Shown: one piece after another, positions 27,948-36,412 of the stretch
Layout: the number at the start of each line of letters is the position of its first letter
How positions within the stretch are numbered: position 1 is the stretch's first letter
Assembly: GCF_000331305.1 (NCBI RefSeq)
Contig: NZ_KB217478.1
Span: forward strand, 3,933,315 to 3,997,314
Length of the DNA: 64,000 nt
DNA from: Calothrix sp. PCC 7103
GTDB lineage: Bacteria; Cyanobacteriota; Cyanobacteriia; Cyanobacteriales; Nostocaceae
Reading direction: 5' to 3'
Program-made: the position numbers and the translations under genes
Notes under the pieces: model-generated
What the model saw: the letters and a program-made list of their open reading frames with translations, nothing else
Databases searched by the model: none
Told to the model about the DNA's origin: nothing

Positions 27948-27974
27948 TTAGCACTCATGAGTCGAGAGTGCTAA
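27948..27974 (+). promoter_or_regulatory. CIRCE element (HrcA operator) of groESL
   Basis: A perfect CIRCE: TTAGCACTC (27948-27956), a 9-base spacer and GAGTGCTAA (27966-27974), 13 bases ahead of the groES ATG. CIRCE is the binding site of the heat-shock repressor HrcA, so the operon is repressed at normal temperature and released on heat stress. Confidence 0.97.
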
Positions 27975-27987
27975 AAAGTAAATTCCT

Positions 27988-28302
27988 ATGGCAGCTGTAT
28001 CTTTAGTAAGCGTATCCACTGTTAAACCTTTAGGAGACCGCGTTTTCATCAAAGTAAACGCAGCAGAAGAGAAGACCGCAGGTGGTCTGTACTTGCCCGA
28101 TAATGCACAAGAAAAGCCCCAAGTTGGCGAAGTTGTTGCAGTTGGCGACGGTAAGTATAAAGATGACGGAAATCGCGTGGCTATGGACGTGAAAGTAGGG
28201 GACAAAGTTCTCTACTCTAAGTACGCAGGTACTGACATCAAGCTAGGTACCGACGAGTACATATTACTCTCAGAGAAAGATATTTTGGCTGTTGTTAGCT
28301 AA
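27988..28302 (+). CDS. groES: Co-chaperonin GroES
   Basis: GroES forms the heptameric lid of the GroEL chamber. The 104-residue protein has [15 protein letters not shown], the mobile loop [19 protein letters not shown] (about 26-44) that docks on GroEL, the [10 protein letters not shown] strand, and the final [14 protein letters not shown]. The length is typical of cyanobacteria. It is the first gene of the groESL operon, with CIRCE and a K-box directly upstream and groEL 107 bases downstream. Heat and light induction is therefore expected from the sequence. Confidence 0.98.
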   Translation: MAAVSLVSVSTVKPLGDRVFIKVNAAEEKTAGGLYLPDNAQEKPQVGEVVAVGDGKYKDDGNRVAMDVKVGDKVLYSKYAGTDIKLGTDEYILLSEKDILAVVS

Positions 28303-28394
28303 AACTTCGTTTGGCTAATTGGCTAACAAGGAATAAAAGTTAGCAATTAGCAATTTATCATTCATGCTTCTACATTCATAAATCGCGACTTTAA

Positions 28395-30050
<1,656 letters not shown>

Positions 30051-30071
30051 TTGATCCCCCTCTTGTGGAGC

Positions 30072-30086
30072 GGGCATCCTTGCCCG
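30072..30086. repeat. GGGCATCCTTGCCCG palindromic repeat
   Basis: A short palindrome after groEL, identical to 22328-22342 (at the end of the histidine kinase gene) and related to 31689-31704 (GGGCAGGGATGCCCG). It is a dispersed intergenic hairpin family. Confidence 0.65.
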
Positions 30087-30096
30087 CCTCTTTCCC

Positions 30097-30136
30097 AAAA
30101 AACAGTTGCTTCTTCACATAGGAGCAGCTGTTTTTT
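30097..30136 (+). terminator. Rho-independent terminator of groESL
   Basis: AAAAACAGTTGCT pairs with AGCAGCTGTTTTT (one G-T wobble) around a loop of about a dozen bases. The 3' arm runs into TTTTTT. This is a classic intrinsic terminator 46 bases after the groEL stop. Confidence 0.88.
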
Positions 30137-30238
30137 ATGTTTAATTTTTATGGGTTGTGGCACATCTGTCTTGTGGTGTACAGTGATATATTTGTTTTTA
30201 AGTTATTAGGCGCAGAGGGCACTTAAGAGTTGAGGAAT

Positions 30239-30270
30239 TAACCACAAAGGCACAAAGGACACAAAGAAAG
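30239..30270. repeat. ACCACAAAGGCACAAAGG dispersed repeat
   Basis: AACCACAAAGGCACAAAGGA at this site resembles the sequences at 10831-10865, 34468-34502 and 50615-50645 (the last two inverted). It is an intergenic repeat family of unknown role. Confidence 0.6.
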
Positions 30271-30336
30271 AAGCTCTTTCTTATTCCCCCGCCATTTCGG
30301 GGCTAAGGGGATCAAAACGAGACAATGGTATTTATA

Positions 30337-30479
30337 TATACTGCTAATGGGTAGAATATAAACTTTGTCATGCTGAACGAAACGTAGTGCAGTGAAGCAT
30401 CTTAGAGATTCTAGCCTGCGGCAAATGCTCCGCCGGAGCGCTACGCTCAGAATGACATTTCTTACCCGTGTTAAGTATA
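30337..30479 (+). repeat. 118-bp imperfect-palindrome element, copy 2 (with 25-bp insert)
   Basis: Shares the full sequence of copies at 11094 and 50443 from TATACTGCTAATGGGTAG to TTAAGTATA, but carries about 25 extra bases after AGAGATTCT, including the G/C-rich palindrome CTCCGCCGGAG. Its last bases supply a spurious GTG start to the YgiT-type gene downstream. It lies between groESL and a zone of degraded genes. Confidence 0.85.
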
Positions 30480-30497
30480 ACTTTCCAAACATCTCTT

Positions 30498-30746
30498 ATG
30501 ACAGACCCCCTTCGGAGGAGGAATTTTACATTGGAATGTCTACACTGTAAATCAAAAATGCGACGTGAGACCGCTCCTTATAGAATTGAGAAAAATGGCT
30601 ATCATCTAACTTGGAATGCAGTTCCTGCATGGGTTTGTGACCAGTGCGGTGAATCTTTATTTGAAGCGCATGAAGTTGATTTAATCCAAGAAGCTCTTGT
30701 GGTGTTAGATAGTATAACTGCTACATTAGCAGCAGTAGGAAACTAA
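30498..30746 (+). CDS. YgiT-type zinc finger protein (MqsA-like antitoxin part)
   Basis: An 82-residue protein with two CxxC zinc-binding pairs: CLHCKSKM (about 14-21) and CDQCGES (about 47-53), separated by ETAPYRIEKNGYHLTWN. This is the YgiT-type/MqsA N-terminal zinc finger. It lacks the C-terminal helix-turn-helix of full MqsA, ending with a short helix (EVDLIQEALVVLDSITATL). In cyanobacteria this finger is usually the antitoxin beside a DUF4258-type toxin gene. No such toxin is adjacent here: a 118-bp repeat lies directly upstream, so the partner may have been lost. I chose the ATG at 30498; the earlier GTG lies inside the repeat. Confidence 0.75.
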   Translation: MTDPLRRRNFTLECLHCKSKMRRETAPYRIEKNGYHLTWNAVPAWVCDQCGESLFEAHEVDLIQEALVVLDSITATLAAVGN

Positions 30747-30803
30747 TTTTCAAATTGAATTTTATTTTGTTTATTTGCATGTTTTATAAAAATTGGTTGG
30801 TAA

Positions 30804-30823
30804 AGACGCGATTAATCGCGTCT
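30804..30823. repeat. Perfect 20-bp palindrome AGACGCGATTAATCGCGTCT
   Basis: A perfect palindrome downstream of the YgiT-type gene. It resembles dispersed palindromes of other filamentous cyanobacteria and could act as a terminator stem. Only one copy was seen in this window. Confidence 0.65.
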
Positions 30824-30905
30824 CTACAATGTGCGATTTGATGAAAGATTTAGAATTCCAATATTTTTTAAAAGTAACAATAGGTTTAATAAATCTAAAT
30901 TTTAG

Positions 30906-31133
30906 TTAGAGTAAGGTATTAATGAAATAGTCTTTTCCTTCAAACCAGGAAGATTCTCCATGTCCTTTCAGGGTAAGAAGTTCTCCTCTCGAATTCCAAA
31001 TTTTTATAGTTTTGTCCTCGCTACCACTTGCGAGTTTTTGCCCATCCGGACTAAACGCAACTGATTTAACTTTATCTGAATGTCCTTTTAGATTAGTTCT
31101 AAATACAAAGTTTTGCATTTCCATGTTTAACAT
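30906..31133 (-). pseudogene. WD40-repeat protein fragment
   Basis: The frame encodes one complete and one partial WD40 blade: [33 protein letters not shown] and [11 protein letters not shown], ending in an unrelated tail (YFINTLL). A functional propeller needs six to eight blades, so this is a remnant or tiny duplicate of a WD40 gene. It has no recognisable upstream domain. The coding match is clear; the degraded status is inferred from length. Confidence 0.75.
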
Positions 31134-31156
31134 CTGAAATTTATAAATTTTTTTAC

Positions 31157-31423
31157 TTTGATGATTATAAACCTGAAGAGCTAGTAAGTATTTTTGAGGA
31201 GATTTGTCAAAAAAATCACTTTAATTTAAATGAAGCATCTAGAGAAGTATTACTAAACAAGTTTAACGATTTGTATACTAAAAAAGATAAAAACTTTGGA
31301 AATGGGAGACTTGTAAGAAATATCTTTGAAAAAACAATCGAGCGACAGGCAAACCGATTAGTCATGCTTTCTGGAGTTGCTAAAGAAGAAATGATAACTA
31401 TTATGCCTGAAGATATTCCTTAA
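31157..31423 (+). pseudogene. C-terminal fragment of a CbbX/SpoVK-type AAA+ ATPase
   Basis: The frame reads [60 protein letters not shown] and finishes VAKEEMITIMPEDIP before TAA (31421-31423). The phrase NFGNGRLVRNIFEKTIERQ is the helical lid signature of CbbX/SpoVK-type AAA+ ATPases. The Walker A and B and Arg-finger regions are all missing, and the upstream frame does not resemble the family, so this is a 5'-truncated remnant of 88 codons. It lies back to back with the WD40 fragment on the other strand. Confidence 0.75.
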
Positions 31424-31465
31424 ATAGGCGCCACCTAATTACATGTACTATGATTGTGTTTATAT

Positions 31466-31648
31466 TTATGGCGTTTGCAGAAAGGTTGAATTTTGTGATT
31501 CTAATAATTTGCGTTCGACATCGCGGGTTATTTCCAAAGTATCGGTAACTGTTCTTTCTTGTGCAATTTAACCTTGTAAATCATTTGAGGTTGCTAAATA
31601 AACACCTTTTAGCAGTTTTTCAATATGAATCTTAACCAATCTTTTCAT
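31466..31648 (-). pseudogene. DUF1902 (HicB-like antitoxin) pseudogene with one nonsense codon
   Basis: From the ATG at 31648 the frame reads MKRLVKIHIEKLLKGVYLAT, SNDLQG, TAA, then IAQERTVTDTLEITRDVERK and LLESQ to a stop at 31466-31468 (61 codons). It matches the DUF1902 family, a small HicB-like antitoxin (pattern IHIEKLPEGVYLATSDDLQG then VAQGRT...TLEIARDVARKLLE). The TAA replaces the Leu or Val codon expected between QG and AQ, a single-base change (TTA to TAA). No HicA toxin gene was found beside it. Functional loss appears recent because the rest of the frame is intact. Confidence 0.75.
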
Positions 31649-32063
31649 TTTGATATTTGTTCTGTTTGTATAAAATATGCTTATTTGACGGGCAGGGATG
31701 CCCGTTCCATAAGAGGAGTATTAAATTCCTATCATTGTTTTAAATTCTTCTAAGGCTTGAAAATGACCTACTTTCCAGCATCAAACATATATTCCCCACT
31801 ACGCCCCTGAATCATTTCTGATTCGCGTCCAGGGACAGGCTGATTTTGGGGTTATCAGCAGTAACTAAAAATCCTAGTATTTCATAGGATTTATGAGATT
31901 TTTGATTTCAAGATTTAGAAAGCCACACAAAGCGAGTATTCTTAGTGACTATACGGAAAAACCATGTATAAAATAACCCGCTTTGTGATAATTTTTAATA
32001 TAATTAAGTGACAAACTAGCAAAAATTGTGTGATAATTGTAATTATAAAATTAGTAACTAACG
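31649..32063. other. Region upstream of the TnpB-like gene with hairpin and coding remnants
   Basis: Minus strand around 31730-31850 has a short coding-like stretch (GRESEMIQGRSGEYMFDAGK, TAG at 31778-31780) that continues one base out of frame as HFQALEEFKTMIG, so a frameshifted remnant of an unrecognised small gene may lie here. A CGGGCAGGGATGCCCG palindrome is at 31689-31704. At 31926-31987 CACAAAGCGAGTATT and AATAACCCGCTTTGTG form an imperfect inverted repeat like the subterminal hairpins of IS200/IS605 elements. The TnpB-like gene follows. Confidence 0.45.
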
Positions 32064-33740
32064 GTGCATTTTATGCCTTCACGAAAGCAAACCTATGTTA
32101 AACAGTTATATATAAATACTGACTCAGGTTTGTTTTTGGCAGACTATGCAGCTATTTCTCAAGGCGCATCAATATTTAGTCTCAAAGGCTTACTTGAGAA
32201 TCAAAAACAATCAAAGTTGAAAACATCGCTCCAAAATGAATTTGCAATTAATAGGCGCCAAGCGTCAAGCATTGTTGCGTTTATAGAAGGTGAAATAAAA
32301 AGTGCTACCGAGTCGCGTGCTAGACATATAAAGACATTAGAATCAAAAATAAAAACATTGAAATCATCAGTGGATGCGCTTGAAAAGAAAGTAAAAAAGC
32401 ATGTTGAATATTTAAAAGCTGTCGCCAAATATAATGCCACTAATAAACTTGGTAAGAAAGCGAAAATATCTGCAAAGCATAAACCTCAATTTGATGATGC
32501 TTGTTCAGTAGCGTTTGGTCAAAAAATTGGTACTCATTATCAAGGTGCCAAAAATAAGCTACATCATCAAAAGCGCAAGCTGTATAAAATGATTTGTCAG
32601 TTAAAGCATTTAAAATCCTTGCCATTACATGTAAATCTGGGTAATAAAGAAAATATTTATTTTGTAGGTAGTAAAGACGAGTCAAACGGTAATCAAGTAT
32701 GTCAAATAATTCTCGGTTTGGAAAAACATTCTCTTGATATTTTGAAAATTCGTGTACCCCCGGCTTTGGAACATCGATATGGTAAATATATAGAGATACC
32801 TATTAATTTAAATGGCTATGGTGATACAGAAATACGCTCCGCATGGGCATCCGGGCAGGCGATTACTTATCGTATTATTCAACGTAAATATGGTGTTTGG
32901 GAAGCACACATCACAGTTGATGTTTATCGACCAATTACATCCGAAACGGTAATGTTAGGTTGTATCGGTGTAGACCTTAATCTAAATTCAGTGGCTTGGT
33001 GTAAGGTAAATGCGGATGGTAATCCCAAACGATTTGGAGACATTGAATTTAATTTACATAGTTTATCACATCATCAAACCGAGGCAGTCTTAGCAGAAGT
33101 TATCACACAATTAACTACATTGGCACTCGCTTTTAAATGCCCTATTGTTATTGAAGAATTAGATTTTGAGATCAAGAAGGCACAACTGAATAGTGGCATT
33201 TCTCATCAACGGTATAATCGAATGATTTCAAGTTTTGCTTATAACCGTTTTTATGAATTACTATCCAGTAGATGTTTCAAATTAGGAATAAAATTAATTA
33301 CCGTAAAACCTGAATATTCATCATTGATTGGACTCACAAAATTCATGTCCAATTATGGGATGAATTCAGGTACCGCAGCCGCATTAGTTCTTGCGCGCCG
33401 TGCAATGAATTATTCTGAGGGGGTTCCAGCCAGAACCGCCTACTTTGATCAGGAATCAAAGAAGCACGTCTGGTCACACTGGAACCGCCTGTCTAAAAGA
33501 GTGAAAGGTGCAGCCCGACACTCTTTCTTTCAGCCTAGGCCAACAGCCTCTTCTAGCTTACGCAACGGAACTACCTCTAATGGTGTTCTTGAATTTGGTA
33601 ATTCGGTTGCCAATGGGTATATTGACTCAGGTGGATTAAATAACCCGAATGAACAGACGTTTGCAAGCCCACACGGGCGGTTAGAATGCCATCCTGAAAC
33701 GGATGGAGGAAATCGTACAACGAACCGCGATTGTGCGTAG
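32064..33740 (+). CDS. TnpB-related protein (IS200/IS605 OrfB-like)
   Basis: A 558-residue TnpB-family protein. The N-terminus is helical and basic with coiled-coil stretches (about 70-130). The RuvC-like core shows motif I GVDLNLNSVAWCKV (Asp about 300) and motif II CPIVIEELDFE (Glu about 368). The usual third motif (DxNAA) is replaced by YGMNSGTAAALVLARRAM, and the CxxC zinc ribbon of TnpB is absent. The same is true of a known TnpB-related subfamily. The tail (about 450-558) is basic and Ser-rich. No TnpA is present. A hairpin lies 77 bases upstream (31926-31987). Its activity, nuclease or only RNA-guided binding, cannot be told from sequence. Confidence 0.82.
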   Translation: MHFMPSRKQTYVKQLYINTDSGLFLADYAAISQGASIFSLKGLLENQKQSKLKTSLQNEFAINRRQASSIVAFIEGEIKSATESRARHIKTLESKIKTLKSSVDALEKKVKKHVEYLKAVAKYNATNKLGKKAKISAKHKPQFDDACSVAFGQKIGTHYQGAKNKLHHQKRKLYKMICQLKHLKSLPLHVNLGNKENIYFVGSKDESNGNQVCQIILGLEKHSLDILKIRVPPALEHRYGKYIEIPINLNGYGDTEIRSAWASGQAITYRIIQRKYGVWEAHITVDVYRPITSETVMLGCIGVDLNLNSVAWCKVNADGNPKRFGDIEFNLHSLSHHQTEAVLAEVITQLTTLALAFKCPIVIEELDFEIKKAQLNSGISHQRYNRMISSFAYNRFYELLSSRCFKLGIKLITVKPEYSSLIGLTKFMSNYGMNSGTAAALVLARRAMNYSEGVPARTAYFDQESKKHVWSHWNRLSKRVKGAARHSFFQPRPTASSSLRNGTTSNGVLEFGNSVANGYIDSGGLNNPNEQTFASPHGRLECHPETDGGNRTTNRDCA

Positions 33741-33894
33741 GTTTAGGAAGTCCAGATTTTCCTAGATTTTTTGAAGCGGTGTGGCTTTATTATTGGATTC
33801 TGTAAAAAAATTGTAATTCATATACTACACTCCAGCCTTTGCAGGCAAAAGACAGCCATGAGTGTTTTATTCAAGGCTAAATAGAAAATATATT

Positions 33895-34023
33895 TGGCGC
33901 GGAGAGGTGGAATTAAACGCACCATCACCCAGTTGGAAACGATAACCTTAATTTCTGCGTCCCTTTCGGGCAAGTTAGCGAAAAAAAGAATCTCTGGGCG
34001 TCCTATCGTTAGACGACCTCCGC
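33895..34023 (-). tRNA. tRNA-like structure B with a large insert in the anticodon loop
   Basis: Read on the minus strand, this 129-base segment has an acceptor stem GCGGAGG / TCTCCGC followed by G-CCA. A D-arm (TC-GTCT-AACGATA-GGAC) follows, then a 5-bp anticodon stem CCCAG/CTGGG at the expected position. The T-arm GGTG(C)G-TTTAATT-CCACC is intact except for a bulged C. Between the anticodon-stem arms lie 61 bases instead of 7. They contain a CCC-GAAA-GGG tetraloop hairpin and end near GGTTATCG. The anticodon cannot be read. It could be a tRNA with an unusual intron-like insert or a pseudogene. The D-arm looks like a glutamate tRNA. Confidence 0.5.
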
Positions 34024-34036
34024 ACGAATAAATTTT

Positions 34037-34155
34037 TGCGGAATGCAGGACTCGAACCTGCGAATGGAAGAACCCGATAACCCTCAATTATTCGGTCTTT
34101 TCAGACAAGTTCCTTCCCAAGGATGTAGAACTCTACCTAACTGAGCTACCTGCCA
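34037..34155 (-). tRNA. tRNA-like structure A with a related insert
   Basis: Thirteen bases upstream of structure B (minus strand) lies a second tRNA-like sequence: 5' TGGCAGGTAGCTCAGTTAGG with a D-arm GCTC/GAGT, and a perfect T-arm GCAGG-TTCGAGT-CCTGC before ATTCCGCA. The middle carries AACTTG, a TCT-GAAA-AGA hairpin and GGTTATCG, the same arrangement as in B. The 5' end (TGGCAGG) does not pair with the 3' end (ATTCCGC), so the acceptor stem is broken. It is probably a decayed tRNA or chimera; the insert shared with B is what makes it notable. The anticodon cannot be assigned. Confidence 0.4.
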
Positions 34156-34622
34156 CACGAGTAATTTAATTTACACATTACAAGCAACGAAATTTGTGTT
34201 TCCCTCTGTAATATTTAATGTAGTATGTGTATTACAATATGTCAACAGGGATTTAAAAATATTATTTGACCAATTTTTGGATGCTAGGAGAGGCGCCTGC
34301 AAAATAATGAAAAATAGTGGTTTCTGAATTACTACCCAATCCTCAAATTACCAAATTTGGTACTACTGGTTAGGTTAACCAGTAGTACTGCTGGCTTAAT
34401 TTACTTATAGACTGGTGCCTAGTGGTCTGTGCCATAAGTTTTGGTGAGTTCTTTCTCCTTATTTCTTTCTTTGCGTCCTTTGCGTCCTTTGCGGTTCGTT
34501 TTTTCTACACCTCAAAATTAATGTCTCTATTTATCAAAGTGCCTCTCTAGTAAAAATAAACAGATGTACTGCACAGGCAGGATGCCTGTGGCACAACTGT
34601 GGTACAAGATATCAAAATAGTG
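34156..34622. other. Intergenic region with a perfect inverted repeat
   Basis: No gene is seen. GTACTACTGGTTA (34360-34372) is perfectly repeated in inverted orientation at 34376-34388, with a 3-base loop. An inverted member of the CAAAGG repeat family lies at 34468-34502, and ATGTACTGCACAGGCAGG / ATGCCTGTG at 34564-34590 matches a copy after leuA (56243-56269). The region looks like repeat-rich filler between the tRNA-like pair and two tiny genes. Confidence 0.55.
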
Positions 34623-34880
34623 TTATGGGTTTTTAACTTCTTGTTTATCTGTTAGCTTCCAGGAACGTCCTTGACAATGAACGTAGCTGTCTTTAACTTC
34701 AACGCCAAAAATTTGCGCTCCTAGTTCAAGTGCTTCTTTCCTTTCTTCCTCTGTTAAGTAACTGTTGTCTACTGGGCGCCTTGGGTCTCCACCGGCGTCT
34801 AAATATCGGGAGCGGGCTTGGGCAAAAAGTTCATTTAACCTTTGATATTGCTGCTTTTGCTTTTGTGTTGGTTCTTTCAT
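34623..34880 (-). CDS. Hypothetical protein, downstream partner of a tiny gene pair
   Basis: An 85-residue, charged, helical protein from the ATG at 34880 (MKEPTQKQKQQYQRLNELFA), with a central AGGDPRRPVDNSYLTEEER and an end PYVHCQGRSWKLTD-like C-terminus. The ATG overlaps the TGA of the upstream gene (ATGA), so the two are translationally coupled. The open frame extends five codons further, but the ATGA overlap supports this start. Family not recognised. A two-gene unit of this size resembles a toxin-antitoxin pair, but no known motif supports that. Confidence 0.6.
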   Translation of the reverse strand: MKEPTQKQKQQYQRLNELFAQARSRYLDAGGDPRRPVDNSYLTEEERKEALELGAQIFGVEVKDSYVHCQGRSWKLTDKQEVKNP

Positions 34881-35062
34881 ATATCTGATGCCCACGAAGT
34901 TGGAATTATTTCCCCATCTTGTAGAACAAGTGCTATTGGTAAAATAGAACTAAGAGTACTAATAAGATAAAATCCTCTCTCTTCATCATAAAGCATACCC
35001 TCTAGTAACTCCAATGTTTCGAGCGCATTCAGTACTAGATATTGAGCTTCTGTTGGCTCCAT
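34877..35062 (-). CDS. Hypothetical protein, upstream partner of a tiny gene pair
   Basis: A 61-residue acidic protein (MEPTEAQYLVLNALETLELL; then GMLYDEERGFYLISTLSS). It contains no cysteines, signal peptide or membrane helix. It ends with a TGA that overlaps the ATG of the next gene. The family is not recognised. Coding status is supported by the tight ATGA overlap and by balanced amino-acid composition. It may be the partner or inhibitor of the 85-residue protein. Confidence 0.55.
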   Translation of the reverse strand: MEPTEAQYLVLNALETLELLEGMLYDEERGFYLISTLSSILPIALVLQDGEIIPTSWASDI

Positions 35063-35488
35063 GTGATGTCAAATTTTGTGTAGATGAACTTTCAAAATTC
35101 TACAGGAATGAATACACTTTGAACTAATGTACTATTTAACACTAGGGAGTCTATTTTTTGCTTATATAATTAAGTACAGAAAACAGTACAAATCGAAATA
35201 ATAAGAACCGGGTTTCTTGGTCATAACTTGTAATACAAACGAATATTTTGCTTAGAAACCCGGTTTCTACTCAGTATATAAATGTATCAAATAATACTAG
35301 TAAAGATTTTTTTTCCATTTTTGCCTATAATTTTGCCATGTTTATCTTTTGGCAAAAGTGTGGCTTTGGTTGTTGTTTGACTGGGAATTTTTCCGGCAAA
35401 ACTACCTTGTATACAAATATGTATCGCACTTTTTGCCAAGATGATATTATTTCCCAACTTGCAAAATAATTACTGGGTAATAATCGGC
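35063..35488. other. Intergenic region with two AGAAACC palindromes
   Basis: About 425 bases. AGAACCGGGTTTCT (35204-35217) and AGAAACCCGGTTTCT (35254-35268) belong to the family also seen at 3767, 3798, 7352 and 18708. The short plus-strand open frame at 35248-35469 overlaps this repeat and is not a convincing gene. No other feature is clear. Confidence 0.5.
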
Positions 35489-36385
35489 ATGAGTGAAAAA
35501 ACAATTGAAAGCTACGGGAAGGGTTTTCTCGTTTTGCTTTTGCCCATCTCTTTTCTGGTTGTTTTCCTGGTTTCTACCTGGCGTATTTGGCTGGGTCTGA
35601 TTTTGCTGATAACGAGTATTAATCTTTGGCAACGCTACCAATGGGATAAGTGGTGCGAGGGAGTTAATCCTATGTTCCATCAGCTAATTCAGCAAAACCA
35701 GGGTAGTGTTACTCCTATGGATTTAGCTGTTAGGGGTAATTTTTCTGGAGATAAGGCTAAACGCTTTCTTGATACGAAAGCTTCTGAATTCGGCGCCAGT
35801 GTTCTCAATACTAACGATGGAAAACAAGTTTACTACTTTATGACTGCTAATATTCTTGGCAGCATATTTGATAGCAGCGAACCTGTTAAGCAAGAGCCAA
35901 GAAAAAGCTCGACGACTTCAATGCCTCTTTTAGCGGCGCCAACGACAACGCCATTCATAATTGAGGAAAAACAACCTGCGTTAGTAGTAGCAGAAACATC
36001 AACAGCAACACATCAAGTCAAAGAAGCTGAATTAATACAAGCTGAAGTACCCGAAACGGATAATAAAGAAACTGAAGTACAACAAGCAGAAGTTAAGCAC
36101 GCTCTGTCACAAGATGATGAATTGCTACAAGCTGAATTACCACAAGCTGAAGTCAAAGAACCAGAACAAGTTCATGAAGCAACAAAAACACTAGCGCAAC
36201 AGTTAGTGTTTGGTTCATTGATTCAATCTGAACTTGCTAAAAGGTTAAGTGTATACTCCAGTACAGTCTTTAAACGGCGTGATGACCCAGATTTTCCCGA
36301 ATGGAGTCGTAACCGAGACCCTGACGGTATCGCATGGAGGTATGACCGCAAAGCTAGGGAGTTTTTCCCAATTGAGAAAGGGTAA
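35489..36385 (+). CDS. Hypothetical membrane protein with a Gln/Glu-rich linker
   Basis: A 298-residue protein from the ATG at 35489 (MSEKTIESYGKGFLVLLLPI). Two adjacent membrane helices occupy about residues 12-55 (FLVLLLPISFLVVFLVS and IWLGLILLITSINLW). A cytosolic domain (about 70-130, MDLAVRGNFSGDKAKRFLDTKASEFGAS) resembles a winged-helix. A repetitive Glu/Gln/Ala linker (about 190-240) contains LIQAEVPET, VQQAEV and LPQAEVKEP. The C-terminus (LAQQLVFGSLIQSELAKRLSVYSSTVFKRR, then DPDGIAWRYDRKAREF) looks like a small helix-turn-helix-like segment. Function unknown. It converges with pyrD across 27 bases. Confidence 0.75.
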   Translation: MSEKTIESYGKGFLVLLLPISFLVVFLVSTWRIWLGLILLITSINLWQRYQWDKWCEGVNPMFHQLIQQNQGSVTPMDLAVRGNFSGDKAKRFLDTKASEFGASVLNTNDGKQVYYFMTANILGSIFDSSEPVKQEPRKSSTTSMPLLAAPTTTPFIIEEKQPALVVAETSTATHQVKEAELIQAEVPETDNKETEVQQAEVKHALSQDDELLQAELPQAEVKEPEQVHEATKTLAQQLVFGSLIQSELAKRLSVYSSTVFKRRDDPDFPEWSRNRDPDGIAWRYDRKAREFFPIEKG

Positions 36386-36412
36386 ATGGGAAAGGGGAAA
36401 AGGGGAAAACCT

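Noticed and set aside
32064-33740. Cas12k of a type V-K CRISPR-associated transposon, because a TnpB-like gene lies near tRNA-like sequences
   Set aside because: The protein does not resemble Cas12k, and no tnsB/tnsC/tniQ genes or CRISPR repeats are present.
33818-34087. Minus-strand open frame of 89 codons
   Set aside because: It coincides with the tRNA-like structures and has no protein-family character.
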